From assembly GCA_021205365.1 (NCBI GenBank), contig JAJPXP010000003.1, positions 1-54,308 of the forward strand: a DNA stretch of 54,308 nt, given 5' to 3'. The DNA is from Clostridia bacterium. GTDB taxonomy: Bacteria; Bacillota; Clostridia; Oscillospirales; Butyricicoccaceae. The stretch's first letter is position 1. Every line of letters starts with the position of its first letter. Below the pieces are notes generated by a model. That model did not search any database, was not told where the DNA came from, and saw only the letters and a program-made list of their open reading frames with translations. This document shows positions 1 to 8,410 of this stretch, piece after piece. The translations under genes were made by a program, and so were the position numbers.

Positions 1-2
1 CG

Positions 3-752
3 GGAAGCACGTCGACACTGACAGCGACGATCACCCCGTCGAATGCCACAACGAACACCGTGACATGGAGCTCGAGCAATACCAGTGTGGCAACCGTAGA
101 CTCCAGCGGCAAGGTAACTGGTGTGAAAGCCGGTACAGCAACCATTACAGCGACGAGCAACAACGGCAAGACAGCAACCTGCCAGGTGACTGTCAGCACA
201 GCTGTAGAAAAAGTTTTTGTGGATGTAAACGCTTCGGCATGGTATGCGCCATATATCCAGTATGTATACGATAACGGTCTGATGTCCGGTACAAGTGACA
301 ACACTTTTTCGCCAAATGACACATTGACCCGTGCGCAGGTGGTACAGATTCTCTACAATAAAGAAAAGAAGCCAGAGGTAACCGGTTCGATGCCTTTCCA
401 GGATGTCAAGAGAGGCACATGGTATTATAATGCTATTCTCTGGGCATATCAGAACAATGTTGTAGCAGGTACAACTACAACTACCTTTGCGCCGGAGGAC
501 AAGGTAACCCGTGAGCAGTTCGCCGTTATACTGCATAATTACGAAAAGAAACCGGCAGTCAGCGGAAGCTTTACCGGCTTTGCAGACAGCAGCAGTGTTT
601 CCCAATGGGCAAAGAATGGTATGCTCTGGGCGACACAGAAGGGAATCATCAGTGGAAGTATATCCGGCGGCAAAACATATCTGAAACCGCGGGATGGAGC
701 AACCCGCGCAGAAGCGGCAACCATGATGAAGAAATACCTCGAATTAAAATAA
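3..752 (+). CDS. SLH-domain surface protein with Ig-like (Big_2) domain, 5' partial
   Basis: The reading frame is open from the window edge, so the true start is upstream and only the last 249 residues are visible. Residues 1-65 form a bacterial Ig-like (Big_2) domain with the usual WSSSN, VTGVKAGTATIT pattern. Three S-layer homology repeats follow, starting near residues 71, 131 and 192, each opening with an F-x-D motif and containing the TRAQ/TREQ/TRAE signature. SLH domains bind secondary cell-wall polymers, so this is an exported, wall-anchored protein whose N-terminal part carries the unknown activity. The C-terminus with three SLH repeats is a complete anchor. A strong terminator follows within 20 bp, so the gene ends its transcript. 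Domain calls are secure; the function of the missing part is unknown. Confidence 0.9.
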   Translation, partial: GSTSTLTATITPSNATTNTVTWSSSNTSVATVDSSGKVTGVKAGTATITATSNNGKTATCQVTVSTAVEKVFVDVNASAWYAPYIQYVYDNGLMSGTSDNTFSPNDTLTRAQVVQILYNKEKKPEVTGSMPFQDVKRGTWYYNAILWAYQNNVVAGTTTTTFAPEDKVTREQFAVILHNYEKKPAVSGSFTGFADSSSVSQWAKNGMLWATQKGIISGSISGGKTYLKPRDGATRAEAATMMKKYLELK

Positions 753-767
753 TTTGTTTTTTGACAG

Positions 768-797
768 GAGTCCGGCAGGTTTGCCGGACTCTTTTTT
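768..797 (+). terminator. Rho-independent terminator after SLH gene
   Basis: A perfect 10-bp stem (768-777 with 782-791), 4-nt loop, then six T residues. It sits 16 bp after the SLH gene stop. Confidence 0.9.
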
Positions 798-912
798 CAT
801 AAAATTCCCATGGTATGAGCGGTGTGAGGCAAAGACGTTGGGGCAAACATGTAATATTTCAAGATTCACACAAAAAATATTCATGCATGTGGGAAAATAC
901 CGGCAAACAAAT

Positions 913-941
913 TTGACAAAGCTGCTGGTTGATTTTATACT
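913..941 (+). promoter_or_regulatory. Sigma-A promoter of the Nudix/YycH-YycI operon
   Basis: TTGACA at 913-918 and TATACT at 936-941 with exactly 17 bp between them. Predicted start near 948 gives a leader of about 90 nt before the Nudix gene. Apart from this promoter and the terminator at 768, I see nothing else between 753 and 1037. Confidence 0.8.
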
Positions 942-1037
942 TGAGAATAAGAAAGATTAAGCGGACGCAAACAGCAGAAAAGATGTGCTGTGCTGTCCCG
1001 CATGATATACCGATTGATTGTGCGGAAGGAGCCTATT

Positions 1038-1574
1038 ATGGATTTTACAGAAAAGAAAGTAAAAAGTGATTATAAATTTCATGGAAGGATTATGACGGTG
1101 CGTGTGGACGATGCGCTGCTCCCCAATGGCAAACCCTGCAAGCGAGAGGTTTGTGAGCATCCGGGCGGCGTCGGCGTGCTGCCGATCGATGAAAACCGCA
1201 TAGTGACACTGGTGCGCCAGTACCGCTATCCGTATGAGACAACCACACTGGAAATTCCGGCAGGAAAGATGGACCGGGGGCCGGAGGAAGCACTGGAATG
1301 CGGCAGACGTGAGCTGTCCGAGGAAACCGGGCTGCTGGCCGGGCAAATGATTTCTCTCGGTGAAATTTGGCCGTCTCCGGGGTTCATGGATGAACGGCTG
1401 CACCTGTTCTGCGCAAAAGATCTGACACAGGGCGAGGTGCATCCGGATGAGGATGAATTTGTCGAAATCGTCCGTATGCCTTTTGATGAATTGTGCCAGC
1501 GTATTGCAGCTTGCGAGATCCATGACGCCAAGACAGTGGCAGCTGTTGGCAAGGCGCTGCTGATGGGCCTGTAA
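1038..1574 (+). CDS. nudF: Nudix hydrolase, ADP-ribose pyrophosphatase type
   Basis: A 178-residue Nudix protein that should split ADP-ribose into AMP and ribose-5-phosphate. The Nudix box lies at about residues 75-97, with IPAGKMD, then RRELSEETG holding the catalytic RE and EE metal ligands. The spacing from the first box Gly to the RE pair is one residue longer than in the classic G-x5-E-x7-RE pattern. The later FMDERLHLFCAKDL stretch is typical of the NudF/ADP-ribose group. I chose the ATG at 1038 because GGAAGGA precedes it by 9 bp; an in-frame ATG at 990 has no such site and would add 16 unconserved residues. It is first in an operon with the YycH/YycI-like genes, 24 bp upstream of the next start. 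Confidence 0.88.
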   Translation: MDFTEKKVKSDYKFHGRIMTVRVDDALLPNGKPCKREVCEHPGGVGVLPIDENRIVTLVRQYRYPYETTTLEIPAGKMDRGPEEALECGRRELSEETGLLAGQMISLGEIWPSPGFMDERLHLFCAKDLTQGEVHPDEDEFVEIVRMPFDELCQRIAACEIHDAKTVAAVGKALLMGL

Positions 1575-1598
1575 ACAGCAGCTGAAAGGGATATCAGA

Positions 1599-2600
1599 AT
1601 GCAAAAAACGCTGAAAAAGAAAATGACAGCCAGCCTGCTGCTGACAGCACTGGCTGTGATGGCAATTGTATCCGTATGCCTGCTGCTGGGCATGGCACGC
1701 TACAGCAGTGCACAGTTTGAGGATGAAGTGGCAGATGTACTGACCGTAGACCTGCTGACGGAAATGAATGACAGTGCGACAGGCACGGCGGACAGTGCGG
1801 CATATAATGTGGAACAGATTCTGGAAGCGTATGCTGCGCAGCTCCGGTTTGGCATGGACCGCAACTATTCCATCTGGGATGCCGCCACGGGAGAACTGGT
1901 TGGCGGAGCAGAGGACGCGGCTATGACAGACAATATTGTCACCGCCATGAATGGGGAGGTTGGTGATGCATTTTCCCTGCTGCCCTCCCAAATGGATGTT
2001 GCGATTCCGGTCACGGGTGAGGCGGTATTGGTTGTGGATATTTCCGATGATGGCAGTACCATGTATGCCATGTTTGGAAATATGGTTCTGTTTTTGACAG
2101 CGGCATTGGTGCTCAGCCTGATCATGTGTCTCATACTCAGCCGGATTTTTGCAGGCGCCTTTACTGATTCGGCGATGCAGGCTGCGCGTGAGATTCGGGA
2201 AAGCGATGACAGCACCTTGTATCCGGCAGGTGACTGGGAAGCGATGGCAACGGCGATGTATGCACCTGCAAAAAAGAAAAAGAAAAAGGACAGAACGGAC
2301 CGCGATGCACTGAACACACTTCTGCCATTTCTGCGGGAAGGCTATGTCCGGTTTCATACGGATGGAAAAATTCTGGAAATCAATGAGGCGGCAGAAGCAT
2401 TGCTGGGCGTATCCTTTGATGAAGATGCAGAGCTGACCTTTGAAAAAACCTTTCATAACGTTCCGATGCCGACGGAAAGCCAGAGCATGGTGCGCGGACG
2501 GCTGAACCAGAACGGACAGACGCTGGAGGTTGTTTTTGTGGCACTGGAGCCGGATGATTTTGCAGCGGTGCTGTATCCGGTGGACGGGAGGAAGGTATGA
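1599..2600 (+). CDS. WalK-like membrane sensor with PAS domain but no kinase domain
   Basis: 333 residues. Two membrane segments (about 11-31 and 160-182) frame an extracytoplasmic region of some 128 residues, then comes a basic linker (KKKKKK near 225-230) and a PAS-like domain (240-330) with the pattern GYVRFHTDGKILEINEAAE. This is the N-terminal architecture of a WalK-type sensor kinase, but the protein stops where the phospho-acceptor His and ATPase domains should begin: no H-box, N-box or G-box follows. The stop overlaps the next start by ATGA, so the short form is built into the operon and is not an obvious frameshift. Its neighbours resemble YycH and YycI, which in Bacillus modulate WalK. 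I infer a sensor or adaptor of envelope signalling. The PAS call is by pattern only. Confidence 0.6.
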   Translation: MQKTLKKKMTASLLLTALAVMAIVSVCLLLGMARYSSAQFEDEVADVLTVDLLTEMNDSATGTADSAAYNVEQILEAYAAQLRFGMDRNYSIWDAATGELVGGAEDAAMTDNIVTAMNGEVGDAFSLLPSQMDVAIPVTGEAVLVVDISDDGSTMYAMFGNMVLFLTAALVLSLIMCLILSRIFAGAFTDSAMQAAREIRESDDSTLYPAGDWEAMATAMYAPAKKKKKKDRTDRDALNTLLPFLREGYVRFHTDGKILEINEAAEALLGVSFDEDAELTFEKTFHNVPMPTESQSMVRGRLNQNGQTLEVVFVALEPDDFAAVLYPVDGRKV

Positions 2601-4261
2601 ACCGAAAAAAAACGCCCCAAGTGTGGAAAAAACGCCGCTTGAAACGTTTTTTTCAGAAGCACAGGGATGGGCTGCGTTCTTTGCTGATCGTCGTACTGGT
2701 AGCAGCGCTGGCGGTACAGTGCGGGCTTTTGTGGTCGCGGATGCTGCCGGAAAGCAGCTTTTCCCTGCAGACATTTTTTTCTTCACGCAAGGAAATCAGC
2801 ACCGATAACAGTGCGGGCGCTATGCCAATCCGGTTTGCAGCCCGCAGTGACAGCGGATTATATGGTGTAGAATACAACACAGACGGGCTGGCAGAAGCCT
2901 ATGAAGCTACGGCAGATATTTGGGCGCAGGCATTGGAGCATGCCGCGGAGCCGTCTGCCGTCCGTATGGAGGATTACAGGAGCGCATTGACACGTAATCT
3001 GCTGCTGATGGAATATGATGGCAGCATACCTGTACATATCCTTGCAGGCTGGCTTGGCTGTTCTGTGACCGATGCATTGGAGGAATGTGCATTGGGTACC
3101 GCTGTGCTGTGCAGCGGGGAGAACAATAGCTTTGCGCTGTATTTTCGTGACAGCCGGAATGGAAAGCTCTGGTGTGCGCAGACCAGCGTGGACACGGAAG
3201 CCTTTGATGCAGCGGCAAAACAATTTGATCCGAATGGCTGTGTGCTGGCTGCAGATGAAGAGGATTCCACGGTATCGCCCGATCTGCTGTACTTTTGTGA
3301 CAGTGCAGCCTTTGATGTTGTGTCCTTCGGCACCTACACCGGCGCAGACGGCATGGACACCCTCCTGGAAGCCTTTGGCATGCATGCAGAGGTAGCACAG
3401 CAGAATGCTTACAATACCGACGGCATGACCGTATATGTATCCGGGTCCAATACCATCCGGCTTGCTTCTGACGGCTCCATGGTGTATGAGGGCACAGGGG
3501 TGTCCGTCAATGCGGCACATGGGCATGACCGGCTGATGCAGTATGTCCAGACCGGCTATAAGCTGACCGGGGAAGCGCTGGAAGCAATTGACTGTGGTGC
3601 AGCGCCGGCGCTGATAAGAGCCTATACCGATGAGGATAGCGGACGGTATATTGTCGTATATGGCATACAGGTGAACGGTGTTCCAGTGGACAATGCCGTG
3701 ACCGGGTATTTTGCGCGTTATGAATTTGCGCGCGGGATGCTGGTACATGCCAACCTTGCGCTGCGTACCTGTCAGACAACGGGTGAGACGGTTGCAGTTA
3801 TGCCGGAAAAACAGGCAGCAGCATCCCAGCCCTTTGACGCGGATATGCGGCTGAGCCTGCGTTATGTAGATGAAGCGAAGGGCACTGGCAGTCATACATG
3901 GAATGCTGGCGGAGAGGATATGGATGACAGCATGTGGCGTGCGGAAGATACTGTGCAAGAGACAGAAACAGACATCGGGCTGGCGGACAGTCCGGATGGA
4001 GATGCTGATATTGCGTGGGATGATACATCTGAAATAGATGATTCCTGGATTACGGATGAAATAACAGATACTGGCGCGGATGACACGCTGGGGACTGCGT
4101 GGTACGATAATACCGGCACAGCCGTTTCGCCGCAATGGTATGTGATGCGGCATAGCAATACGGCGGATATACCCAATACCGGACGTACACTGTCACCGGA
4201 GGACATTGCCGTTGTGCAGGCAGATTTTGACCGTCTGATTCGGGGAGGTGGTGCAGCATGA
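2597..4261 (+). CDS. YycH-like membrane-anchored extracytoplasmic protein
   Basis: 554 residues with one N-terminal anchor (about 24-46, after a strongly basic start) and a large outside domain. Position, topology and the later region near residues 335-400 (RYIVVYGIQVNGVPVDNAV, then YEFARGMLVHANL) match the YycH family, which in Bacillus binds and restrains or activates the WalK kinase. Sequence similarity is weak, so the call leans on gene order: it overlaps its upstream sensor-like neighbour by ATGA and the YycI-like gene downstream by ATGA. An insert at about residues 434-508 is very rich in Asp, Ser, Thr and Trp and looks low-complexity; a similar stretch ends the next protein. The final 40 residues return to normal composition. 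Confidence 0.6.
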   Translation: MNRKKTPQVWKKRRLKRFFQKHRDGLRSLLIVVLVAALAVQCGLLWSRMLPESSFSLQTFFSSRKEISTDNSAGAMPIRFAARSDSGLYGVEYNTDGLAEAYEATADIWAQALEHAAEPSAVRMEDYRSALTRNLLLMEYDGSIPVHILAGWLGCSVTDALEECALGTAVLCSGENNSFALYFRDSRNGKLWCAQTSVDTEAFDAAAKQFDPNGCVLAADEEDSTVSPDLLYFCDSAAFDVVSFGTYTGADGMDTLLEAFGMHAEVAQQNAYNTDGMTVYVSGSNTIRLASDGSMVYEGTGVSVNAAHGHDRLMQYVQTGYKLTGEALEAIDCGAAPALIRAYTDEDSGRYIVVYGIQVNGVPVDNAVTGYFARYEFARGMLVHANLALRTCQTTGETVAVMPEKQAAASQPFDADMRLSLRYVDEAKGTGSHTWNAGGEDMDDSMWRAEDTVQETETDIGLADSPDGDADIAWDDTSEIDDSWITDEITDTGADDTLGTAWYDNTGTAVSPQWYVMRHSNTADIPNTGRTLSPEDIAVVQADFDRLIRGGGAA

Positions 4262-5337
4262 AACACATCAGGCTGAAGCACCGTCCTGCATGGGATCGGG
4301 TGAAAAGTGCGTGTATTTATGTGCTCCTCGCATGTAACATCGTGCTTCTGGCAGTATTTGGCACTGTAAAGGGCTATGACGCCTGGCGCTCCCACCAGAC
4401 GCGCAGCCGTATGGACAGCCTGCTGGCACAGCAGGGTATTTTGTGCGGCTCCAGCGTCTATCATACACTGGAGAACTGCCCGCAGGCATACACGCTGCGC
4501 ACCGATAACAGTATGCAAAAAGCATTGGTACGTACCTTGCTGACCGGAACGGTCACTACAGAGGCAAAGGGCAGTACAACTGCGTGGAACGGAGATAACG
4601 GTACGGTAGAATGGGCGCCGTCCGGCGCGATCACCGCCTCTGTGAAGCTTTCAGCAGTTGTAGAACCGCAGAGTGCAGAGCAGGCCGCAGATGTTGTCAA
4701 AGATCTGCTGAAAAAAGCAGGAATCAGTGTGCGAAGTGACCAGATTACGGCGGAAGATGATGATTCCGGCTATATCGTCACGGTATGGCAGGAAATCAAA
4801 GGGACAGAGCTGGTGGGCTGCAGCCTGCAGTTTATTTTTGCGCCGGGAAATGTCATTACCGTTGATGGCATCTGGTGCGCGGGAACCCCGGAGCCGTTGC
4901 AGGTTCGTGCGCTGGAAAACTATTCCGCGCAGCAGGTTCTGTTTGAATTTGTTTCGGCACAAGGCGCAGTGGGACAGATTATCAGTGTACAGCCAGCGTA
5001 TGTGCTGTCTGATAAAAGTGGAGGAAGGTTTGCCACAATTCCATGCTGGCGGTTCTCCACAGACAGTGGTGATTTTATCCTGAATATTCTGACTGGTGAT
5101 GTGGTAGCAACCGCAGATCTGGGTATCGACACCGATACCGGAGAAGATGACGGCGTTCAGGAGGATATGGACACCTGGGACAGCGGAAGCACGGATATTG
5201 ATGCTGACAATGAAGATGCGCAGTGGGATTCCTGGACAGATGAATCCGATACGGCGTGGGATTCCGATGCAGATGACGGGGACAGCGGCTATGATGCTGC
5301 TGCCAATACAGAAGATATTTGGAATGTAGATGGCTGA
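4258..5337 (+). CDS. YycI-like membrane-anchored protein with acidic tail
   Basis: 359 residues. The start W-D-R-V-K then a hydrophobic helix (about 17-38) is typical of YycI, and the segment CWRFSTDSGDFILNILTGDV near residue 270 matches the family's closing W-x-x-x-T-x-x-G-x-x-x-x-N-x-x-x-G pattern. YycI and YycH act together outside the membrane on WalK. From about residue 287 to the end the protein becomes an acidic tail of Asp, Ser, Glu and Trp (DTWDSG, WDSWTDESDTAWDSD), absent from ordinary YycI proteins and similar in style to the insert in the preceding gene. The ATG overlaps the previous stop (ATGA), so translation is probably coupled. The family call is moderate; the tail is plain in the sequence. 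Confidence 0.62.
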   Translation: MKHIRLKHRPAWDRVKSACIYVLLACNIVLLAVFGTVKGYDAWRSHQTRSRMDSLLAQQGILCGSSVYHTLENCPQAYTLRTDNSMQKALVRTLLTGTVTTEAKGSTTAWNGDNGTVEWAPSGAITASVKLSAVVEPQSAEQAADVVKDLLKKAGISVRSDQITAEDDDSGYIVTVWQEIKGTELVGCSLQFIFAPGNVITVDGIWCAGTPEPLQVRALENYSAQQVLFEFVSAQGAVGQIISVQPAYVLSDKSGGRFATIPCWRFSTDSGDFILNILTGDVVATADLGIDTDTGEDDGVQEDMDTWDSGSTDIDADNEDAQWDSWTDESDTAWDSDADDGDSGYDAAANTEDIWNVDG

Positions 5338-5422
5338 TTTGTGCATCCCATACCAAATCTATGTAGAAAAAATCTGTAAAAATAGCTTCAAAGGCGAAAA
5401 TTAGAACAGCTTCAAAAATCGT

Positions 5423-5451
5423 TTGCGTTCTGGCTGTAGTTGTGATAACAT
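5423..5451 (+). promoter_or_regulatory. Candidate promoter for murA
   Basis: TTGCGT at 5423-5428 and TAACAT at 5446-5451 with a 17-bp spacer. It lies in the 231-bp gap between the YycI-like gene and murA and would give a leader of about 110 nt. Confidence 0.5.
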
Positions 5452-5568
5452 AATAAACGTGCATATTGAATTGCCCGGCAGATTTTGCCGCAAAAGGGCA
5501 GTGCAATATAAAGAAATGACTGGAGAAACTACGACCCTGGTAGTTGTTGATTTAAGGAGAAGGTTTCG

Positions 5569-6837
5569 TTGGAAAAATATATCATCAAAGGCGGACGTCC
5601 GCTTGAAGGCGAGGTTACAATCAGCGGTGCAAAAAATGCAGCTGTAGCCATTGTACCTGCAGCGTTGATGGTTGATGGACCGTGCATCATTGAGAATGTC
5701 CCGAATATTGTAGATGTCAGACTGCAGTTTGAGATTCTTGAAAAGATGGGTATTCAGGTAACCCAGCTGGATGCAACCACGTTTAAAACAGAAAATAACG
5801 GCGTAAACCTCGAAAGTGAGGAAACATTTGAGCTGATGACCCGCCTGCGTGCATCGTATTATTTTATCGGCGCAGAGCTGGGACGCTATGGCAAGGCGCG
5901 TGTTGCTATGCCAGGCGGCTGCAATTTCGGCGGTATCCGTCCGGTTGACCAGCATATCAAGGGATTTGAAAAGCTGAACAGCTTTATACGTGTCGAGAGC
6001 GAAGGGTTTATTTCCGCGATCGCACCGGAAGGCCTTGTGGGCAACCATATTTATTTTGATGTTGTTACCGTTGGCGCTACCATGAACGTTATGCTGGCCG
6101 CTGTCTTTGCAAAGGGACAGACCGTTATGCAGAATGTAGCGAAGGAGCCGCATATTGTTGACCTGGCAAACTTCCTGACCCAGATGGGTGCAGATATCAA
6201 GGGCGCCGGAACCGATAAGATTGTCATTAACGGCGTCGAGCGCCTGCATGGCGGTACGTATTCCATTATTCCGGACCAGATTGAGGCTGGCACTTATATG
6301 GCGGCGGCAGCGGCCTGCGGCGGTGATATTCTGGTCAAGAATGTCATCCCGAAGCATCTGGAATGTATCGGCACCAAGCTGGAGGATATGGGTGTCAAGG
6401 TGGAAATGTACGATGATTCCGTGCGTGTTGTACGCAGGGGGCCGTTGCGTCATACCAATCTGAAAACCCTGCCGTATCCGGGCTTCCCGACAGATATGCA
6501 GCCGCAGCTGGCAGCGGTCATGTGCCTGGCAGACGGCTCCAGCCATGTCACCGAAGGCGTCTGGGCAAACCGTTTCCGTTATACGGAAGAGCTGGAAAAG
6601 ATGGGTGCGCATATCAATGTATTCAAGGAGACCGCAGTCATTGACGGTGTCCCGGATCTGATCGGTACGGATGTGATTGCACATGATCTGCGCGCAGGTG
6701 CCGCAATGGTGATTGCTGGATTGGCGGCTCATGGGACAACAACCGTATCCAATATCGGATATGTAGAGCGTGGTTATGAGGATCTCGTTGAAAAGATCCG
6801 CGGCATCGGCGGCGACATTTCACGTGTGTCTGAATAA
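5569..6837 (+). CDS. murA: UDP-N-acetylglucosamine 1-carboxyvinyltransferase
   Basis: 422 residues, the usual length. MurA transfers enolpyruvate from PEP to UDP-GlcNAc, the first committed step of peptidoglycan synthesis, in the cytoplasm. The catalytic loop MPGGCNFGGIRPVDQH carries the active-site Cys118 (Cys115 in E. coli), so it should be fosfomycin-sensitive. The start is TTG at 5569, fixed by AAGGAGA 9 bp upstream and by the MEKYIIKGG opening. Later blocks (PYPGFPTDMQPQ, then the conserved end DLRAGAAMVIAGLAAHG) are all present. It sits between YycI-like and YycJ genes, an order seen in other Clostridia and in keeping with a cell-wall homeostasis locus. Confidence 0.96.
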   Translation: MEKYIIKGGRPLEGEVTISGAKNAAVAIVPAALMVDGPCIIENVPNIVDVRLQFEILEKMGIQVTQLDATTFKTENNGVNLESEETFELMTRLRASYYFIGAELGRYGKARVAMPGGCNFGGIRPVDQHIKGFEKLNSFIRVESEGFISAIAPEGLVGNHIYFDVVTVGATMNVMLAAVFAKGQTVMQNVAKEPHIVDLANFLTQMGADIKGAGTDKIVINGVERLHGGTYSIIPDQIEAGTYMAAAAACGGDILVKNVIPKHLECIGTKLEDMGVKVEMYDDSVRVVRRGPLRHTNLKTLPYPGFPTDMQPQLAAVMCLADGSSHVTEGVWANRFRYTEELEKMGAHINVFKETAVIDGVPDLIGTDVIAHDLRAGAAMVIAGLAAHGTTTVSNIGYVERGYEDLVEKIRGIGGDISRVSE

Positions 6838-6865
6838 GCTTTTTATAGAACAGAAACCAATTGCA

Positions 6866-7058
6866 GAGCCTCCCTCGGAAGAGGGAGGTGTCTTTATCCG
6901 TAAGGGCAAACGCGGAATCCCGTTTCAGAATACCTGTAGGGAGCGAAAAGGAAGCTCTGGCATATCGATGGCTCTTTGCAGAAGACAAGCCTGATAGAAC
7001 TCCCCTCCACCAGCTTTGCTGGCAGCTCCCTTGCCTGAGGGAGCCTTATTTTTTATCT
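6866..7058. repeat. MITE-like intergenic repeat between murA and yycJ
   Basis: A 190-bp non-coding stretch framed by terminal complementary ends: GCCTCCCTC near 6868 and GAGGGAGCC near 7044. The left end is itself a hairpin (CCTCCCTC-GGAA-GAGGGAGG) and the right end holds two (CCAGC-TTT-GCTGG and CTCCCTTGCCTGAGGGAG). Hairpins with GAGGGAG arms recur in this window, for example after the carboxypeptidase gene at 11943. I see no gene here. It may be a non-autonomous mobile repeat or a terminator-derived element; copy number would decide. Confidence 0.45.
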
Positions 7059-7099
7059 GGATAGTCAGGACGCATCTGAAAACAAAGAAAGAGGAAACA

Positions 7100-7903
7100 A
7101 TGAGCTTTTATTATTCTATTGCATCCGGTTCCTCCGGAAATTGTGCCGTCTGGCACGCAGGAAAAACATCTGTGCTGATTGATCTGGGCGTATCCGTCCG
7201 TGCGCTCAATCAGGCACTGCGCCGGATTGATATGCAGATGGAGGATTTATCTGCGGTTTTGCTCACCCATGAGCATATAGACCATATCAAGGGGCTTGCG
7301 ACCTTTGCAAAAAAATATGATCTGCCAGTATATGCGACCTTTGGCACAGCAGCAGCTATTCTGCAAAAGCTTCCGCAGGCACAGAAAAACCTGCAGACAT
7401 TTGCAGGTGGTGAACAGTTTCATATTGATGAGCTGCATATCCAGTCCATGCCGATTTCACATGATGCCGCAGAGCCGGTGGCCTTTCGCATTGATGGCGG
7501 CGGGAACAGGCTTGGATATGTCACAGATACCGGCTTTCTGCCGGAGCAGGTACAGCAAAACGTTGCAGGCTGTGACACCATTGTGCTGGAATCCAATCAT
7601 GATGTAGAAATGCTGCGTACAGGGCCTTATCCTATGTATCTGAAACAGCGTATCCGCGGCAAATACGGACATCTTTCCAATGAGGATTGTGCAAAGGGCG
7701 CGCTGGCACTGGCAAAGGCGGGCGCAAAACGGCTGGTACTGGCACATTTGAGCGATAAGAATAATAATCCATTGACTGCATTGCGATGCACCCAGCGCGT
7801 TCTGGATGGATCAGATTGTGAAGTATATGTCGCACCGCGCAGTGCAATGGAGGAACCGATTGCATTGGCAGAGGAGGAAATACAATGCTCCATGTTCGGC
7901 TGA
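7100..7903 (+). CDS. yycJ: Metallo-beta-lactamase-fold hydrolase, YycJ/WalJ family
   Basis: 267 residues, close to the Bacillus YycJ length. The zinc site motif LLTHEHIDHIKG supplies His57, His59, Asp61 and His62; further ligands follow in SMPISHDAAEP and DTGFLPEQV and the HLSDKNN block near the end. YycJ belongs to the wal operon of Firmicutes and has been linked to coordination of cell division or DNA processing; the substrate is not certain. I took the ATG at 7100 after GAAAGAGGAAAC; an upstream in-frame start at 7016 falls inside a repeat and lacks a site. Its last 19 bp overlap rlmH, a gene pair kept together in many Firmicutes. Confidence 0.9.
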   Translation: MSFYYSIASGSSGNCAVWHAGKTSVLIDLGVSVRALNQALRRIDMQMEDLSAVLLTHEHIDHIKGLATFAKKYDLPVYATFGTAAAILQKLPQAQKNLQTFAGGEQFHIDELHIQSMPISHDAAEPVAFRIDGGGNRLGYVTDTGFLPEQVQQNVAGCDTIVLESNHDVEMLRTGPYPMYLKQRIRGKYGHLSNEDCAKGALALAKAGAKRLVLAHLSDKNNNPLTALRCTQRVLDGSDCEVYVAPRSAMEEPIALAEEEIQCSMFG

Positions 7904-8367
7904 TCTGTGTCGGCAAGCTCAAGGAAAAATTCTATCGGGAAGCCTGTGCGGAATATGAAAAACGGCTGAAGGGTTATTGTAAGCTGGAAATTTTGGAATT
8001 GACGGAACAACGCCTGCCGGAACGTCCCTGCCAGGCACAGATTGACGCTGCTCTGGCAAAGGAAGCAGAGGCAATACGGGCAAAAATCCCATCTGGGAGC
8101 ATGGCTGTTGCCATGTGCATCGAAGGCAGGGAACTGTCCAGTGAACAGTTTGCGGATAAGCTGAATGACTGGATGGGCAGTGGCACATCGCATATCAGTG
8201 TGCTCATCGGTGGCTCCTGCGGTTTGGATGAGACGTTGAAGCGATCTGCACAGCTGCGGCTTTCCATGTCACCTATGACATTCCCGCACCATCTGGCACG
8301 TGTGATGGTGCTTGAGCAGCTATACCGGGCGCTGAATATTGCCTCCGGAGGAAAAAACCATAAGTAA
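7885..8367 (+). CDS. rlmH: 23S rRNA pseudouridine-1915 N3-methyltransferase
   Basis: 160 residues, the exact family length. RlmH is a SPOUT-class methyltransferase that methylates pseudouridine 1915 in helix 69 of 23S rRNA on assembled 70S ribosomes. Conserved features are the opening RLICVGKLKEKFY, the SAM-binding knot LIGGSCGLDETLK, and the ending LSMSPMTFPHHLARV, LLEQ-like VLEQLYRA and the terminal YH-K-like NHK. The start overlaps yycJ by 19 bp; GAGGAGG lies 6-8 bp before the ATG. A terminator follows at once. Confidence 0.96.
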   Translation: MLHVRLICVGKLKEKFYREACAEYEKRLKGYCKLEILELTEQRLPERPCQAQIDAALAKEAEAIRAKIPSGSMAVAMCIEGRELSSEQFADKLNDWMGSGTSHISVLIGGSCGLDETLKRSAQLRLSMSPMTFPHHLARVMVLEQLYRALNIASGGKNHK

Positions 8368-8370
8368 ATA

Positions 8371-8410
8371 AAAAAGCCGGAATCCACGTTATCGTGAGAT
8401 TTCGGCTTTT
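8371..8410 (+). terminator. Terminator after rlmH
   Basis: A long hairpin, 8371-8384 with 8398-8410, with A-rich and T-rich ends, so it could also serve pyrC transcripts arriving from the right strand. Confidence 0.75.

Noticed and set aside
957-2786. 609-codon open frame antisense to the Nudix and sensor genes
   Set aside because: Rich in His, Cys, Arg and Gln without any domain, no ribosome binding site, and opposite well-supported genes.
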